A DNA stretch of 64,000 nucleotides from Triticum aestivum (taxonomy: Eukaryota > Streptophyta > Magnoliopsida > Poales > Poaceae): the NCBI RefSeq assembly GCF_018294505.1, contig NC_057794.1, forward strand, positions 196,091,201 through 196,155,200, in the 5' to 3' direction. A model generated the notes under the pieces. It did no database searches, was not told the DNA's origin, and worked only from the letters and a program-made list of their open reading frames with translations. The position numbers were made by a program, and so were the translations under genes. Each line of letters opens with the position of its first letter. Positions within the stretch are counted from its first letter, which is position 1. Positions 1 through 11,189 of this stretch are shown piece by piece.

Positions 1-232
1 GACTCCAAGTTGGTGCATCAAAAGAAAACTCTATGGGCTCAGTGACTGGCATGAACGTCCTTCCTGGAACTTGAACTTGAATCATCCAGCGCTCTTCTTC
101 AGGTAAAGTGGCGTTGTAGGTTCCGGTGAACCTTGGTACTCCTATGTTCAAGTATCTAGTGACTTCCTTCAGGTGACGTCCAAAGGGTGTATCTTCCTCC
201 GGTTGCGTGAACTTGTTCCTTGCATCCACCAT
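1..232 (-). CDS. Partial ORF of unknown function at left edge, first ORF of element G
   Basis: The ATG is at 232 on the minus strand and 77 codons are open to the window edge, beginning MVDARNKFTQPEEDTPFGRH. It lies about 95 bp downstream of the primer-binding site, where gag normally starts. A pyrimidine-rich tract ending in AG sits just before the ATG and could be a 3' splice site. I see no retroviral gag, zinc-knuckle or protease motif in these residues. I recognise the protein only as a recurrent type in Triticeae repeats, so no function is assigned. It is open-ended and therefore easily missed by automatic ORF calls. Confidence 0.6.
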   Translation of the reverse strand, partial: MVDARNKFTQPEEDTPFGRHLKEVTRYLNIGVPRFTGTYNATLPEEERWMIQVQVPGRTFMPVTEPIEFSFDAPTWS

Positions 233-326
233 CCTAAAGAGTAGAAAAGATAAGAGGTCAGAAGAGAAGAGAGTGAATAGTGATCTAGGTCTTTAGCTTA
301 GTGGTCATGTCCTATAGTCAGCGTGT

Positions 327-338
327 GCTCTGATACCA
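327..338 (-). promoter_or_regulatory. Primer-binding site of element G (initiator tRNA-Met type)
   Basis: The minus strand reads TGGTATCAGAGC, the usual plant initiator-Met primer-binding site, 4 bases from the LTR end at 343. It fixes the orientation of the element and marks the LTR boundary. Confidence 0.85.
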
Positions 339-342
339 TCTT

Positions 343-2236
343 TGTAGCGACCAGACCTCAAACTGTCTGATCCCTGTGCTCAGGTGTCATCCCTGGATTA
401 GTAATGCTGACACCACACTTCCCAAAGGTTTGATAATACAATAGGTAATAGGTACTACCTCAACTACTTCCTATCCCACAATTTAATTAGATCCTAATCA
501 CGCAATGTTTGAGGATTGATCTAATGCAATAAAACTGGGTAGTAGGAGGTATGATCAACGTGTTACTTGCCTTGCTGATGATCCGCAAAACCTAGAGATT
601 CGAAGTAACAGGCGGCGCACTCCGGGTATTCTATCGCAGACAAACAAACAAGCATACAATAAGTATTCAACTAATGCACAAGTAAAATTCAAATAAGAGA
701 TCTTACCAGAAAGTTCAACTTAAGAACACCGGTTTGCAAAAAGAATCAAATCAAACGAAGCAACGAAAGTCAAACGGCAAAAGAAACAGGCTTCCTTTAC
801 TATTCTGGATCAAGGACAATTTTTATAGTGGCAAAAACTTGTTTAAGTTGGTTAAACGGATAGAGGGTTTCGAGACAAAACTCCAGGCGCTTGAATTGCC
901 TGATATCGATAAACAAGCGAAACGTTATACTAAAACAAAAATCGGATCAGGAATCGCGATCAGAAAAATCGCGGATTTAATCCGAGAAAAGAAAAATGAT
1001 GAACGTTCGCTAGAACGAACGAAAGGACGCTCGCTATTTAAATAAATTGGAAAAACCGATCTATTTAAAAAAGCCAAAACTAAAAAATGAAGAAAACCGT
1101 CGGAAAAACCAAACGGTTTTTCGGGAAAACCGGCGTCTAAAAAAAACTACCCGGCAATTCTGGTGATGCAACGGCGGCGGCGGCGGTCGGCGGCGGCGGN
1201 NNNNNNNNNNNNNNNNNNNNNNNNNNNNNNNNNNNNNNNNNNNNNNNNNNNNNNNNNNNNNNNNNNNNNNNNNNNNNNNNNNNNNNNNNNNNNNNNNNNN
1301 NNNNNNNNNNNNNNNNNNNNNNNNNNNNNNNNNNNNNNNNNNNNNNNNNNNNNNNNNNNNNNNNNNNNNNNNNNNNNNNNNNNNNNNNNNNNNNNNNNNN
1401 NNNNNNNNNNNNNNNNNNNNNNNNNNNNNNNNNNNNNNNNNNNNNNNNNNNNNNNNNNNNNNNNNNNNNNNNNNNNNNNNNNNNNNNNNNNNNNNNNNNN
1501 NNNNNNNNNNNNNNNNNNNNNNNNNNNNNNNNNNNNNNNNNNNNNNNNNNNNNNNNNNNNNNNNNNNNNNNNNNNNNNNNNNNNNNNNNNNNNNNNNNNN
1601 NNNNNNNNNNNNNNNNNNNNNNNNNNNNNNNNNNNNNNNNNNNNNNNNNNNNNNNNNNNNNNNNNNNNNNNNNNNNNNAAGACTGGACGGGCCTAGTGTC
1701 CGGGTCGGACATGGCCCGTAGGTCGGTTGTGGTTTTTTTTAATATTCCATGCAGAAAAATAAAATAAAAGAAATACTAACCGGACTCCAAAAATCCCGAA
1801 ATAAATTTTCCCCGGCTTCTAAGATCAAGCCGCACAAGGTGAACATTTATTTGGGCCCTAAATGCAATTTTGAAAAACGCACATTTTTCCTAAATTCAAA
1901 TAAAATATCGAAAAACTCCGAAATAAATTGTTATTTGATTTTATTATTAAATCCTCAATATTTCTTTATTTCGGGAAAGTCATTTTATTCCCTCTCTGAT
2001 ATTTTTGTAACAGAAATAATTGATGTTAAAATAATTAAAATCAAATGATCCTATTCTCAAAATTTGAGAAAACTCAAATACGAAAATAACGAAATCCCCA
2101 ACTCTCTCCGTGGGTCCTTGAGTTACGTAGAATTTCTAGGATCAAAACCAACAGCAAATGAATTATGATATGCAATGATGATATGCAATGATGATCTAAT
2201 GAATTTATAGGGTCCTTGAAAATTTGGGATGTTACA
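343..2236 (-). repeat. 5' LTR of element G
   Basis: TG/CA-bounded on the minus strand and about 1,894 bp long including unknown bases 1200-1678. The only sizeable ORF inside (734-1045, plus strand) has no recognisable domain and I treat it as chance. A CGG trinucleotide run borders the gap. Confidence 0.7.
1200..1678. other. Assembly gap (479 N)
   Basis: A run of N inside the LTR of element G. The left border is a CGG trinucleotide repeat, which probably explains the failure. Apparent ORFs across it are artefacts. Confidence 0.99.
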
Positions 2237-4310
2237 TAGTATTTCTTTTCTTACCACTTCTTTCATTTTAGGATTCAGACGTCGTTGAGGATCACGAACT
2301 GGTTTGGCATTTGATTCTAGATTTATTTTATGTTGACATAGAGTGGGACTAATGCCCTTAAGATCATCAAGAGTATATCGAATAGCAGCATGATGCTTCT
2401 TCAGAGTTTTCAATAATCTTTCTTCTTCATGCTCTGAAAGGTTAGCACTAATAATAAACAGGATATATCTTCTTTTCATCAAGATAAGCATATTTAGGAT
2501 TATCAGGCAGAGGTTTAATTTCAAACACGGTATCACCCTTGGGTGGAGGAGGATCCGCTAAAATTTCAACAGGCAAATTGTGATGCAGAATAGGTTCCTG
2601 TTTAAAGAATACTTCATCTATTTCCCTTCTTTCATTCATGAACATATCATTTTCATGGTCTAGCAAATAGTGTTCTAAAGGATCACTAGGAGGTACGGCA
2701 ATAGAAGCAAGACTAATAATTTCATCCTTACTAGGTAATTCTTCCTCACGATGTTGTTTACTAAATTTAGAGAAATTAAACTCATGAACCATATCATCCA
2801 AGCCAACAGTAACAACATTCTTTGTGCAATCTATGGTAGCATTGACAGTATTTAAGAAGGGTCTACCAAATATAATGGGACAAAAACTATCTTGTGGGGA
2901 ACCAAGAACAAGAAAATCAGTAGGATATTTAGTTTTCCCACACAAGACTTCAACATCTCTAACAATTCCAATTGGTGAAATAGTATCTCTATTGGCAAGT
3001 TTAATTGTGACATCAATATCTTCTAACTCAGCAGGTGCAATTTCATTCTTAATTTCTTCATATAAGTCAATAGGTATTACACTAGCACTAGCACCCATAT
3101 CTCATAAGCCATGATAAAAATGATCTCCTATTTTAACAGAAATAACAGGCACGCCTACCACAGGTTTATGTTTATCTTTATCACAAGGTTTATCAATAAT
3201 AGCAGTTTCACCTTTGAACTGAATAACATGCCCATCAATATTATCAGACAAGAGATCTTTAACAATAGCAATATTAGGTTCTACTTTAACTTGCTCAGGA
3301 GGTGTATACGTTCTAATATTGCTTTTACAAACAACAGTTGAAGCTTTAGCATGACCCTTTATTCTAACAGGGAAAGGTGGTTTCTCAACATAAGAAGTAC
3401 GAACAATCGGATCATTATAAGTGACAGTCTTTTCTTCAACTTTAATAGGTTCAGCTACTTTTACTTCTATGGGAGGATGATATTTAAACCAGTTCTCCTT
3501 AGGGAGATCAACATAAGTAGCAAAAGATTCACAGAAAGAAGCTACTATCTCAGAGTCAAGTCCATATTTAGTGCTAAACTTACGGAAAATATCGGTATCC
3601 ATAAAAGATTTAACACAATCAAACCTAGGTGTCATACCTGACTCTTTACCTTCGTCGAGGTCCCAATCTTCAGAGTTGCGTTTAATTCTATCCAATAAAT
3701 TCCATCCGAATTCAATAGTCTTCATCATAAAAGAGCCCGCACAAGAAGTATCGAGCATGGTGCGATTGTTTTCAGAAAGCCGAGCATAAAAACTTTGCAT
3801 AATTATTTATATTTGGAGCTCATGATTGGGGCATGAATATAATATTGATTTAAGCCTCCCCCAAGATTGAGTGATGCTTTCTCCTTCGCGATGCCAGAAA
3901 TTATATATATAATTGCGATCACAATGAACAAGATGCATAGGGTAATACTTTTGATGAAATTCCAACTTCAATCTTTTATAGTCCCATGATCTCATATCAT
4001 CACATATCCTATACCATACCAATGTGTCTCCCTTCAAAGATAAAGGGAAGACCTTCTTCTTAGCAACATCATCGGGTATACTTGCAAGCTTAAATAATAC
4101 ACAAACTTCATCCACATATATTAGGTGTTCATCAGGATGCTTTGTTCCATCTCCTGTTAAAGGATTAGCTAGCAGTTTTTCTATCATACCCGAAGGATAC
4201 ACATAAGGAATTTCATTTTCAATAGGTTCCGTAGGTTGAGGAGCAACTCTTTTCTCTACTGGTCGGGGTGAAGATACCCCGAACAAGCCCCTCAGAGAAT
4301 TACTTTCCAT
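2237..4310 (-). pseudogene. gag-protease-RT polyprotein fragment of element H, inactivated
   Basis: Gag starts at ATG 4310 (MESNSLRGLFG...) and continues through a retrotransposon-gag region rich in W and basic residues. Protease follows, with a D-M-G-A active-site stretch near 3096 and the downstream ILGRPF-type motif seen as IFGRPF. The frame then enters the region before RT (KPVRDPQRRLNPKMKEVVRKEI) and stops at the inserted LTR. Lesions are a TAA at 3807-3809, a TGA at 3102-3104 immediately before the protease active site, and a one-base frameshift near 2458-2462. The frame otherwise continues clearly across each break, so this is one decayed polyprotein rather than separate genes. Confidence 0.85.
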
Positions 4311-4386
4311 AGTAACAAGTGATAGTAAATTTCAGCACACTATATAAAATTTTCCTTACCAAATTCCACCTACCAAAGGCGCTACA

Positions 4387-4405
4387 CTCCCCGGCAACGG
4401 CGCCA
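4387..4405 (-). promoter_or_regulatory. Primer-binding site of element H (tRNA-Asp type)
   Basis: The minus strand reads TGGCGCCGTTGCCGGGGAG, complementary to the 3' end of plant tRNA-Asp and typical of Athila-like Gypsy elements. It lies 11 bases inside the LTR. Confidence 0.85.
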
Positions 4406-4416
4406 GAAAAGATTCT

Positions 4417-5908
4417 TGATGACCCACAAGTATAGGGGATCTATCGTAGTCCTTTCGATAAGTAAGAGTGTCGAACCCAACGAGGAGCAGAAGGAAATGA
4501 TAAGCGGTTTTCAGCAAGGTATTCTCTGCAAGTACTGAATTAAGTGGTAACAGATAGTTTTGTGATAAGATAAATTGTAACGAGCAACAAGTAACAAAAG
4601 TAAATAAAGTGCAGCAAGGTGGGCCAATCCTTTTTGTAGCAAAGGAAAACATGGAACAAACTCTTATAATAGGAAAAGCGCTCCCGAGGACACATGGGAA
4701 TATCGTCAAGCTAGTTTTCATCACGTTCATATGATTCACGTTCGATACTTTGATAATTTGATATGTGGGTGGACCGGTGCTTGGGTGCTGTTCTTACTTG
4801 AACAAGCATCCCACTTATGATTAACCTCTATTGCAAGCATCCGCAACTACAACAAAAGTATTAAGGTAAACCTAACCATAGCATGAAACATGTGGATCCA
4901 AATCAGCCCCTTACGAAGCAACGCATAAACTAGGGTTTAAGCTTCTGTCACTCTAGCAACCCAACATCTACTTATTACTTCCCAATGCCTTGCTCTAGAA
5001 CCAAATAATGGTGAAGTGTTATGTAGTCGACGTTCACATAACACCACTAGAGGCTAGACAACATACATCTTATCAAAATATCAAACGAATACTAAATTCA
5101 CATGACTACTAATAGAAAGACTTCTCCCTTGTCCTCAGGAACAAACGTAATTACTCACAAAGCATATTCATGTTCATAATCAGAGGGGTAATAATATGCA
5201 TATAGGATCTGAACATATGATCTTCCACCAAATAAACCAACTAGCATCAACTACAAGGAGTAATCAACACTACTAGCAACCTACTAGCACCAATCCCGGA
5301 CTTTGAGATAAGAATTCGATACAAGAGATGAACTAGGGTTTGGAGATGAGATGGTGCTGGTGAAGATGTTGATGGAGATCGCCCTCTCCTGATGAGAGGA
5401 GCATTGGTGATGATGATGGTGATGATTTCCCCCTCCCGGAGGGAAGTATCCCTGGCAAAACAGCTCTACCGGAGCTCTAGATTGGATCCGCCAAGGTTCT
5501 GCCTCGTGGCGGCGGAGTCTCGTCCCGAAAAGTTCCTCCTCTTTTTTTCTCATTGAAAGACTTCGTATAGGAGAAGATGGACGTGGGAGAGCCACCAGGG
5601 GGCCCACAAGGTAGGGGGGCGCGCCCTTGGGGGGGCACCCTCGTGAGAAGGGTGTGGGCCCTCTGGCCTTCATCTTTGGCGAGGATTTCTCTTTATTTAT
5701 TTTAAGACGTTCCGTGGAGTTGTGCAGAATAGGTCTCTAATATTTGCTCCTTTTCCAGCCCAGAATTCCAGTTGTCGGCATTCTCCCTCCTTATGTAAAC
5801 CTTGTAAAATAAGAGAGAATAGCCATAAGTATTGTGACATAAAGTGAAATAACAACCCATAATGCAATAAATATAGATATAAAAGCATGATGCAAAATGG
5901 ACATATCA
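4417..5908 (-). repeat. 5' LTR of element H
   Basis: TG/CA-bounded on the minus strand: it starts TGATATGTCC at 5908 and ends at 4417. It is about 1.49 kb long. ORFs inside it, including one with a His run from a GAT/GTG repeat near 5401-5440, are non-coding shadows. Confidence 0.8.
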
Positions 5909-7160
5909 GCGTACGGGCCGTACCAGAATGTACGGGTGCAAGTTGTCGTTGATGAACATATAAGAATAAAAAAGGATGAATAATGCAATAATAGACTAAT
6001 GCTATGCATTGTTATTTAAATAATACGTCGAAGTGTACTGATATAGGTAGTGCAATAAGAAGAAAATAGGACTATTTGACATGTCCTATCCAAGGGCAAG
6101 CTGCGTATGGATAGTAGAAAGCGGTATATTGATTATTATGAGAGACCACCTGGGGGTTCCCGTGTACGTCTTAGCTTCTTGCCTCCTTGGTTGTTCCTTC
6201 CCATAATGTGTCCGGCAACCGTACTGCCGAAAAGGGCTTCCAGAGAGTTAGGTCCTAAAAGAGCAAAGATGATAAAGGTATACAACCCCTAGGGCGGTTA
6301 AGCCGCATTGCGGGACGTGCCTTGATCGTGCCTCCGCCTATGCCCATGGTATTTTCAGTGCATAATTATGTACGCGCGGCACGGATTTCGTCGCTTAAAT
6401 GGTACTAGGACGGGTGCCGAGTTGCTAGGCGAGCTGTGAACGTGCCAGGCGATCCTGTTGTAGGTTACTCCGGACTCGCTTGCCGGTGTCCGGGGGTTGA
6501 ACCGTCGAATTGGCAGTTTGCCTTAAAAGGCTGCTTTGTGCTTCTGCTGCGAGGGCCGCAGTGTGCTCCTCCGTGCGGAGCAAATGTTCTATATTTCCAT
6601 TGACTATTATGACCCCCCTAGGTCCTGGCATCTTGAGCTTGAGGTATGCGTAATGCGGTACCGCATTGAATTTTGCAAATGCGGTTCGCCCGAGTAGTGC
6701 GTGATAGCCACTGCGGAACGGGACGATATCAAAGATTAACTCCTTGCTTCGGAAGTTGTATCGAGATCCGAAGACCACTTCTAGTATGATTGAGCCCGTG
6801 CAATGGGCCTCTACACCTGGGATGACGCCCTTAAAGGTGGTTTTGGTGGGTTTGATCCTCAAGGGATCTATACCCATTTTGCGCACTGTATCCTGATAGA
6901 GAAGGTTCAGGTTGCTTCCGCCGTCCATAAGGACTCGAGTGAGGTGAAATCCGTCGATGATGGGGTCTAGGACCAATGCGGCGGATCCGCCATGACGGAT
7001 ACTAGTGGGGTGGTCCCTGCGATCGAAAGTGATCGGACAAGAGGACAATAGGTTGAACTTTGGGGCGACGGGCTCTATCACATAGACGTCCCTTAGTGCA
7101 CGCTTCCGTTCCCTCTTAGGAATGTGGATTGCATATTTCATGTTCACCGTCTTCGCTTGT
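5909..7160 (-). mobile_element. Fatima-like Gypsy fragment (protease and downstream spacer)
   Basis: This minus-strand block matches, at protein and spacer level, the protease and following spacer of element B (about 58250-59490). The shared spacer landmarks include the CCACCTGGG block near 6150 and 58480. It is truncated on the left by element H and on the right by the LTR fragment at 7161. No LTR of this copy remains. Confidence 0.75.
6425..7160 (-). pseudogene. gag-protease C-terminal fragment (Fatima-like)
   Basis: About 240 codons are open on the minus strand, starting inside the protein because the upstream part was lost at 7160. It has the pattern IPKRERKRALRDVY, the retropepsin active site VLMDGGSNLNLLY (D-G-G in place of the canonical D-T/S-G, as in the other Tat-type proteases here) and the second hallmark LLGRTAFAKFNAVPHYAYLKLKMPGP region. 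It ends at the TAG or TGA preceding 6425. The paralogue at 58766-59497 is nearly colinear. There is no RT downstream, just as in element B. Confidence 0.8.
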
Positions 7161-7448
7161 TGTAACATCCCAAATTTTCAATTTGGAATGTTATACATAG
7201 ATCATTCATGCATATCATATTTTATTGCATTTTTGTTCTGCAATCCTCAAAATCCTAAGCAACTCAAGGACCCTCGGAGAGAGTTGGGGATTTCTCGGTT
7301 TTAATATTTGATTTATATCAAATAATGAAACGAGGATTTTTGATTATGATTATTTCTCTCTCTGAAAAATATTTCATAATAAAATATATGAGAGGATATA
7401 ATATGACTTCTCCAAAATAATTGAAATATTGGAGGAAAAATATGAAAC
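7161..7448 (+). repeat. LTR fragment of the element-G family
   Basis: It begins TGTAACATCCCAAA on the plus strand and shares an ordered series of blocks with the head of the element-G LTR (ACTCAAGGACC, GAGAGAGTTGGGGATTTC, a GAGAGG...AAATATTG block). It breaks off near 7448, where gene-island sequence starts. No internal region follows, so it is a truncated remnant. Confidence 0.6.
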
Positions 7449-8290
7449 CAAGCAAGTGAGAATGTGCAAAGATAATCATTGGATGCATGTGTCCCAAACA
7501 TATTTATGGAGGTGCATGATGCATGCATATGTGCTGAATTAATACCCAATGCATAACATTGATGTGGTGCATGCATTCAAAATCACACAAGTCCCCACAC
7601 AGAGCAAGAGGTTCATGACGTGCCGTGTGCTCGCCCCCCTTTCATCCAGAGGTATGGATTCATATGTACACATGCGCTATTATATATCTAATATCACCTA
7701 TATCGTGAGACAAGCAAAAAATTAGTCCCCTCCTAAGTCAAAATAATTAACCTCTCTCGTTGTCGATGAAAGTGATGATGGACCAAGCGGACCGACAGAT
7801 GGAAGCATCACCGATAACCACGCGAGTTAGTGCCACAGGACAACCACCATGACTTGTATGTGTGCCAAAACATATATATGGAAAGGTGTGTGGTTGTGAT
7901 GTTTTGAATACCTAATGCACAACGTTTGATCTGGCATTTTCCTCAAAAAACACAAAGTCCCCACACAGAGTGAGGTTCATGTGTGACAGCTAGTATATGT
8001 TGGTCCAACCCCTTCGACATGTACTATATATATATATACTCCTACCCTAACACAACCCTAGAAGAATTAATCCTCCTTCTTCGTCAAATGAGCCTCTCTC
8101 TCTCTCATTGGGTCAATGTGATGGAGGATGACCTCTCACGGGCCAACAGATGGAAGCGCCACATGCGAGTGAGTTCCTATAGGGCAAGCACCACCTGCAT
8201 GGTATTGTGTGATGTTTGAATACCAATGCACAACTTTGATGTGGCACCTGCCTCAAGAACAGGAAAGTCCCCACATGGAGCAAGGTTATG

Positions 8291-8295
<5 letters not shown>
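7449..8295 (+). repeat. Diverged tandem repeat, period about 335-370 bp, upstream of the F-box gene
   Basis: One block (shared core GTCCCCACACAGAG and a run ending CCTAATGCACAAC) occurs near 7491-7612, 7862-7980 and 8199-8295. A second block (core ...ACAGATGGAAGC... then GCGAGT...AGT) alternates with it near 7726-7850 and 8055-8198. The copies differ by many substitutions and small indels. The units hold no supported ORF. Confidence 0.65.

Positions 8296-8319
<24 letters not shown>
8291..8319. repeat. (AC)n microsatellite
   Basis: About 14 perfect AC units lie at the end of the third tandem-repeat copy. Confidence 0.97.
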
Positions 8320-8322
<3 letters not shown>

Positions 8323-9216
8323 CCCGCACCACCACCTCCACTCTGAGGCATGTTAAACTTTTTCTGCAGTGAACATGTGACCAAAGGAGTATCGTGTTAA
8401 AGTTTAAAAAAACAAAGATCATTCGACCCATTTTATAGATTGATTGATTTCCTAGGGATTTAATGTGAAAAAAATTCAAATTTGAGCTACATGTGCAACA
8501 AAATGGATTGCAAAATCATATGTGTTTCCCTCGGTGCATGTTTCCCCGTGAAAGAAATTTTAAAACATTGAGAATATTGATTTTTAAAATTCAATAAATC
8601 CAAAACTTAGTTGAAATTCATGAAACTTATCATAGTGTCATATATGGAAACCAGTAGACTGTGATATTGTATATTTTCGTCAAATTTGAGACAATTTTTG
8701 ATATAATATACTTACAAACGGGATATTGTTAATAACTGGCAACCATTATCACATATGGAATATTTATTCGGACTATGTGCGTTAGACCATGCCATGTTTC
8801 GGTTAAGTAGTAAAGCGGCAGAATGAATCATCAAACAACAACAAAAATACGTACCACGAACCTCGTGGGGCATGTGAGCAGGCGTGAGTTGACAAGACGC
8901 ATGCGAGTAGTCCACCGTGTAGGCAGACCAGGAGGCGTGCGTGCAGGCGTGTGAATTGATGGGAGGCATTTTCGCGGCACAGTGTCACTGGGAGCCGTGC
9001 GAGTAGCTATGTGAAATGATGGAATATAAATGCCAGAAGTCCGCTGCGCAACCTTACCGGGAAGCAAGACAACCTTTGACCGCCACCCGCCTCGCTCCCA
9101 CTGGTCCGTATTAATGGCGTGCCCAAGCGGCCACACCCCCATCCTCGCCACACACACAATCCTCTCTCTCCGCCCACATCCTTGACGCCGCTCTCAGTCC
9201 TCAAAGCCGTCAGTGT
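8320..9216 (+). other. Upstream region of the F-box pseudogene
   Basis: No gene or transposon end is recognised here. The first half is AT-rich and the second half (8870-9216) is GC-richer. A possible TATA box (TATAAAT, 9025-9031) lies about 190 bp before the ATG at 9217. With the tandem repeats, this is the only stretch that looks like ordinary genic flank. Confidence 0.4.
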
Positions 9217-11171
9217 ATGAGGATGCCGCCGAAGCGCCCCATTGGAGTGAGTGGCGACGCCGGGGCTGCTGAAGCACCGGAGCGTGACATGAATATGGAG
9301 ACCGAGGTTTCCGTCGCTGCCGACGAGGCTGCCAACAAGCGAAGGCGGGTCGAGAAAGAACCACAACAGACTCTAGTAGGCCTAGACTTCATTAGCAGCC
9401 TCCCCGATGATATGTTGACATTCATCATATCCCTCCTCCCAATCAAATATAGGGCGACGACAACCTCCCTTTCAAGATGGTGGCGCCCCCTATGGCTCTC
9501 CACCCCTCTCGACCACCTCGACGCCCACGAGCTCTGCCATGGCCATCGCAAAAGATGGGATGCGTTCTCCCAGATCCTTGACAGTCAGCATGACCCGATC
9601 AGAGGCCTTATCATGGGCAAGTTCCGTTCCAACGGCATGGACCGAGCCAAGCTTGATGAGTGGCTCTGATCCCCCGTCCTAGATCAGCTCGAGGAGCTCA
9701 GTTTTAATGACGGGCATATGCGCTCGCTGCCAACGTATGTGCTCTGCTTTGCGCCCGCGCTGCGCCTCGCCAAGTTCATGAACTTCCCTTCCACCCCCCC
9801 CCTTAATGACGCGCCCGCTCTTTCTCTACCATGACAGAAGCACCTCGAGCTCGTCGCCATCTACATCCCAAAGGATGACATGGAGTGCTTGCTCCGTGGC
9901 TGTACTAAACTCGAGTTCCTTCGTGTTCAAGCGACGAACTGGTCGAGTAGCTTCCACATCACCTCCATAACTTTCCGGACTATTTATGTGTGTTGATGGT
10001 GCTGCAACAAGAGATCACAAAAGGTGGACCACAATATGGTCATTGAGGACACACCTTCACTTGAGAGATTAATTATAGTTGATCAACAAGGTCCAACAAG
10101 AATCAATGTCATTTCTGCACCGAAATTGACAGTGGTGGGCTACTCGTCTGTCAAATAATTCAAACTTGTTATTGGATCCACACCCGTTTAGGTACAACAG
10201 TCGCCTTCTACATCTCCGTCTTGATATCAACATTATTTCTAATTTTGAAGATGTATGTTCGTCTGTCATCCAAAAAAGGTTGACCCGGATTCTGCGCACA
10301 GTGAAGGTCTTGGCACTATAGTGTAGTACAAAGTTATCAGTCTCCTGAGCTGCTTTGCATGCCTGAAGAAGTTGTATATCGAGGTGATGTTCCTTTCCTG
10401 TTAAATGTCAGCCATAAGGGAGTTCAATTTTTGGCACCTTTTCCCAATTTTACAATGACAACGTACTACGATTTTTGAAGGAATTTTGGAGGATTTCATG
10501 ACATACATCCCCCACCCCCATATTGGTTGCTTGATTCATATGGTTATAATCCATAAGAATTTCTCCTTTGGATTCATCCATACTAGTTTTCTTAGGGAAT
10601 TTTTCCTCCACTCCAACCTCTTGTGAAGAAGCTACATTTTTCTAGATTGTAATCAAATGCCCATGTTAATCATGTCAGATCGAAGATGGCACGTTGGTGC
10701 ATTTTACAAATCATGCTAACCAAATAGGCCTATATTAGTGTTCAAAACTGCATGTAGGCACTAACACGTTCTCTTCTTTTACAGATAATAATAGGCCCAT
10801 TGGTGGATAATGTGATATAATATAACGACAATCACATCAAATGCCTAGATCTGCATCTCTCAAAAATTACTTTGAACTCCTACCGACGGACCTTGCGGGA
10901 GATTATATTCGCCAGGTTCTTTGTTGCCACAGCAAGGGTGCTGAAGGTAATAAGGTTGAACATGCATTTATATAGACAATATGAATGGTTTGTTGATCAG
11001 AGCCGACAGCTACTTCAGAATGGAAGAGGCTCCAAAAAAGCTAAACTTCGCATTGGAACTGCATATGACATAGTAATTGGAAGTCATTGTGTCAAACCCA
11101 TACATGACTTGGCAACTGCTGATGTCGTTGCAGAAATAATGAGGTTTCAGAATCGGCCTTACTATTGGTAA
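9217..11171 (+). pseudogene. F-box/FBD-type protein pseudogene
   Basis: The first exon opens at ATG 9217. It has a charged N-terminus with a KRRR patch (residues 41-44), then an F-box at about residues 57-95 (DFISSLPDDMLTFIISLLPIK...SRWWRPLW). This is the class that carries LRR-like and FBD segments and normally acts as substrate receptor of SCF ubiquitin ligases. The frame is broken by TGA at 9667-9669, another TGA near 9832, one near 9994 and further stops around 10155-10190. LRR/FBD-like text continues beyond them. A plausible intron runs 10384-10784 (GTGATG...ACAG). The last exon, 10785-11171, is open (IKCLDLHLSKITLNSYRRTLREI...) to TAA. Element A inserted 14 bp after this stop. The early stops fit CGA-to-TGA changes. 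Confidence 0.8.
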
Positions 11172-11184
11172 TTTTAGTTTGAAC

Positions 11185-11189
11185 GTCTA
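11185..11189. repeat. Target-site duplication, left copy (GTCTA)
   Basis: GTCTA directly precedes the left LTR of element A and is repeated exactly after the right LTR (24396-24400). Confidence 0.95.

Larger units (their letters stand above)
1..2236 (-). mobile_element. LTR retrotransposon (element G): 5' LTR and start of internal region, runs off left edge
   Basis: Read on the minus strand, an LTR begins TGTAACATCCC at 2236 and ends at 343 (TG...CA, about 1.9 kb including the N gap). It is followed by a primer-binding site matching initiator tRNA-Met (327-338) and an internal ORF reaching the left edge. The right end interrupts a reverse-transcriptase reading frame at 2237, so this is the youngest insertion of a three-layer nest at this end. 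The LTR head resembles the fragment at 7161-7448, so two members of one family are present. The superfamily is not shown by this short internal part. Confidence 0.75.
2237..5908 (-). mobile_element. Athila-lineage Gypsy element (element H), 5' part: LTR, PBS, gag, protease, start of RT
   Basis: The minus-strand order is 5' LTR (5908-4417), tRNA-Asp-type primer-binding site (4405-4387), gag from 4310, protease, then the beginning of RT, cut at 2237 by element G. The LTR ends and gag resemble the Sabrina/WHAM group of Triticeae, a family name given from memory. The rest of pol and the 3' LTR would lie left of the window, beyond element G. Confidence 0.8.

Noticed and set aside
327..338. tRNA-like sequences at primer sites (327, 4387, 12167, 26338)
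   Set aside because: Only 12-19 bases complementary to tRNA 3' ends; no cloverleaf, so not tRNA genes.
1137..1712. Overlapping ORFs on both strands across the N gap
   Set aside because: Almost all residues are unknown; the open frame is produced by the Ns.
5284..5673. ORF with a His run suggesting a metal-binding protein
   Set aside because: It lies inside the LTR of element H; the His run comes from a simple GAT/GTG repeat.
8281..8330. Regular short repeats considered as a possible array
   Set aside because: Plain AC microsatellite; no spacers, no CRISPR-type structure.
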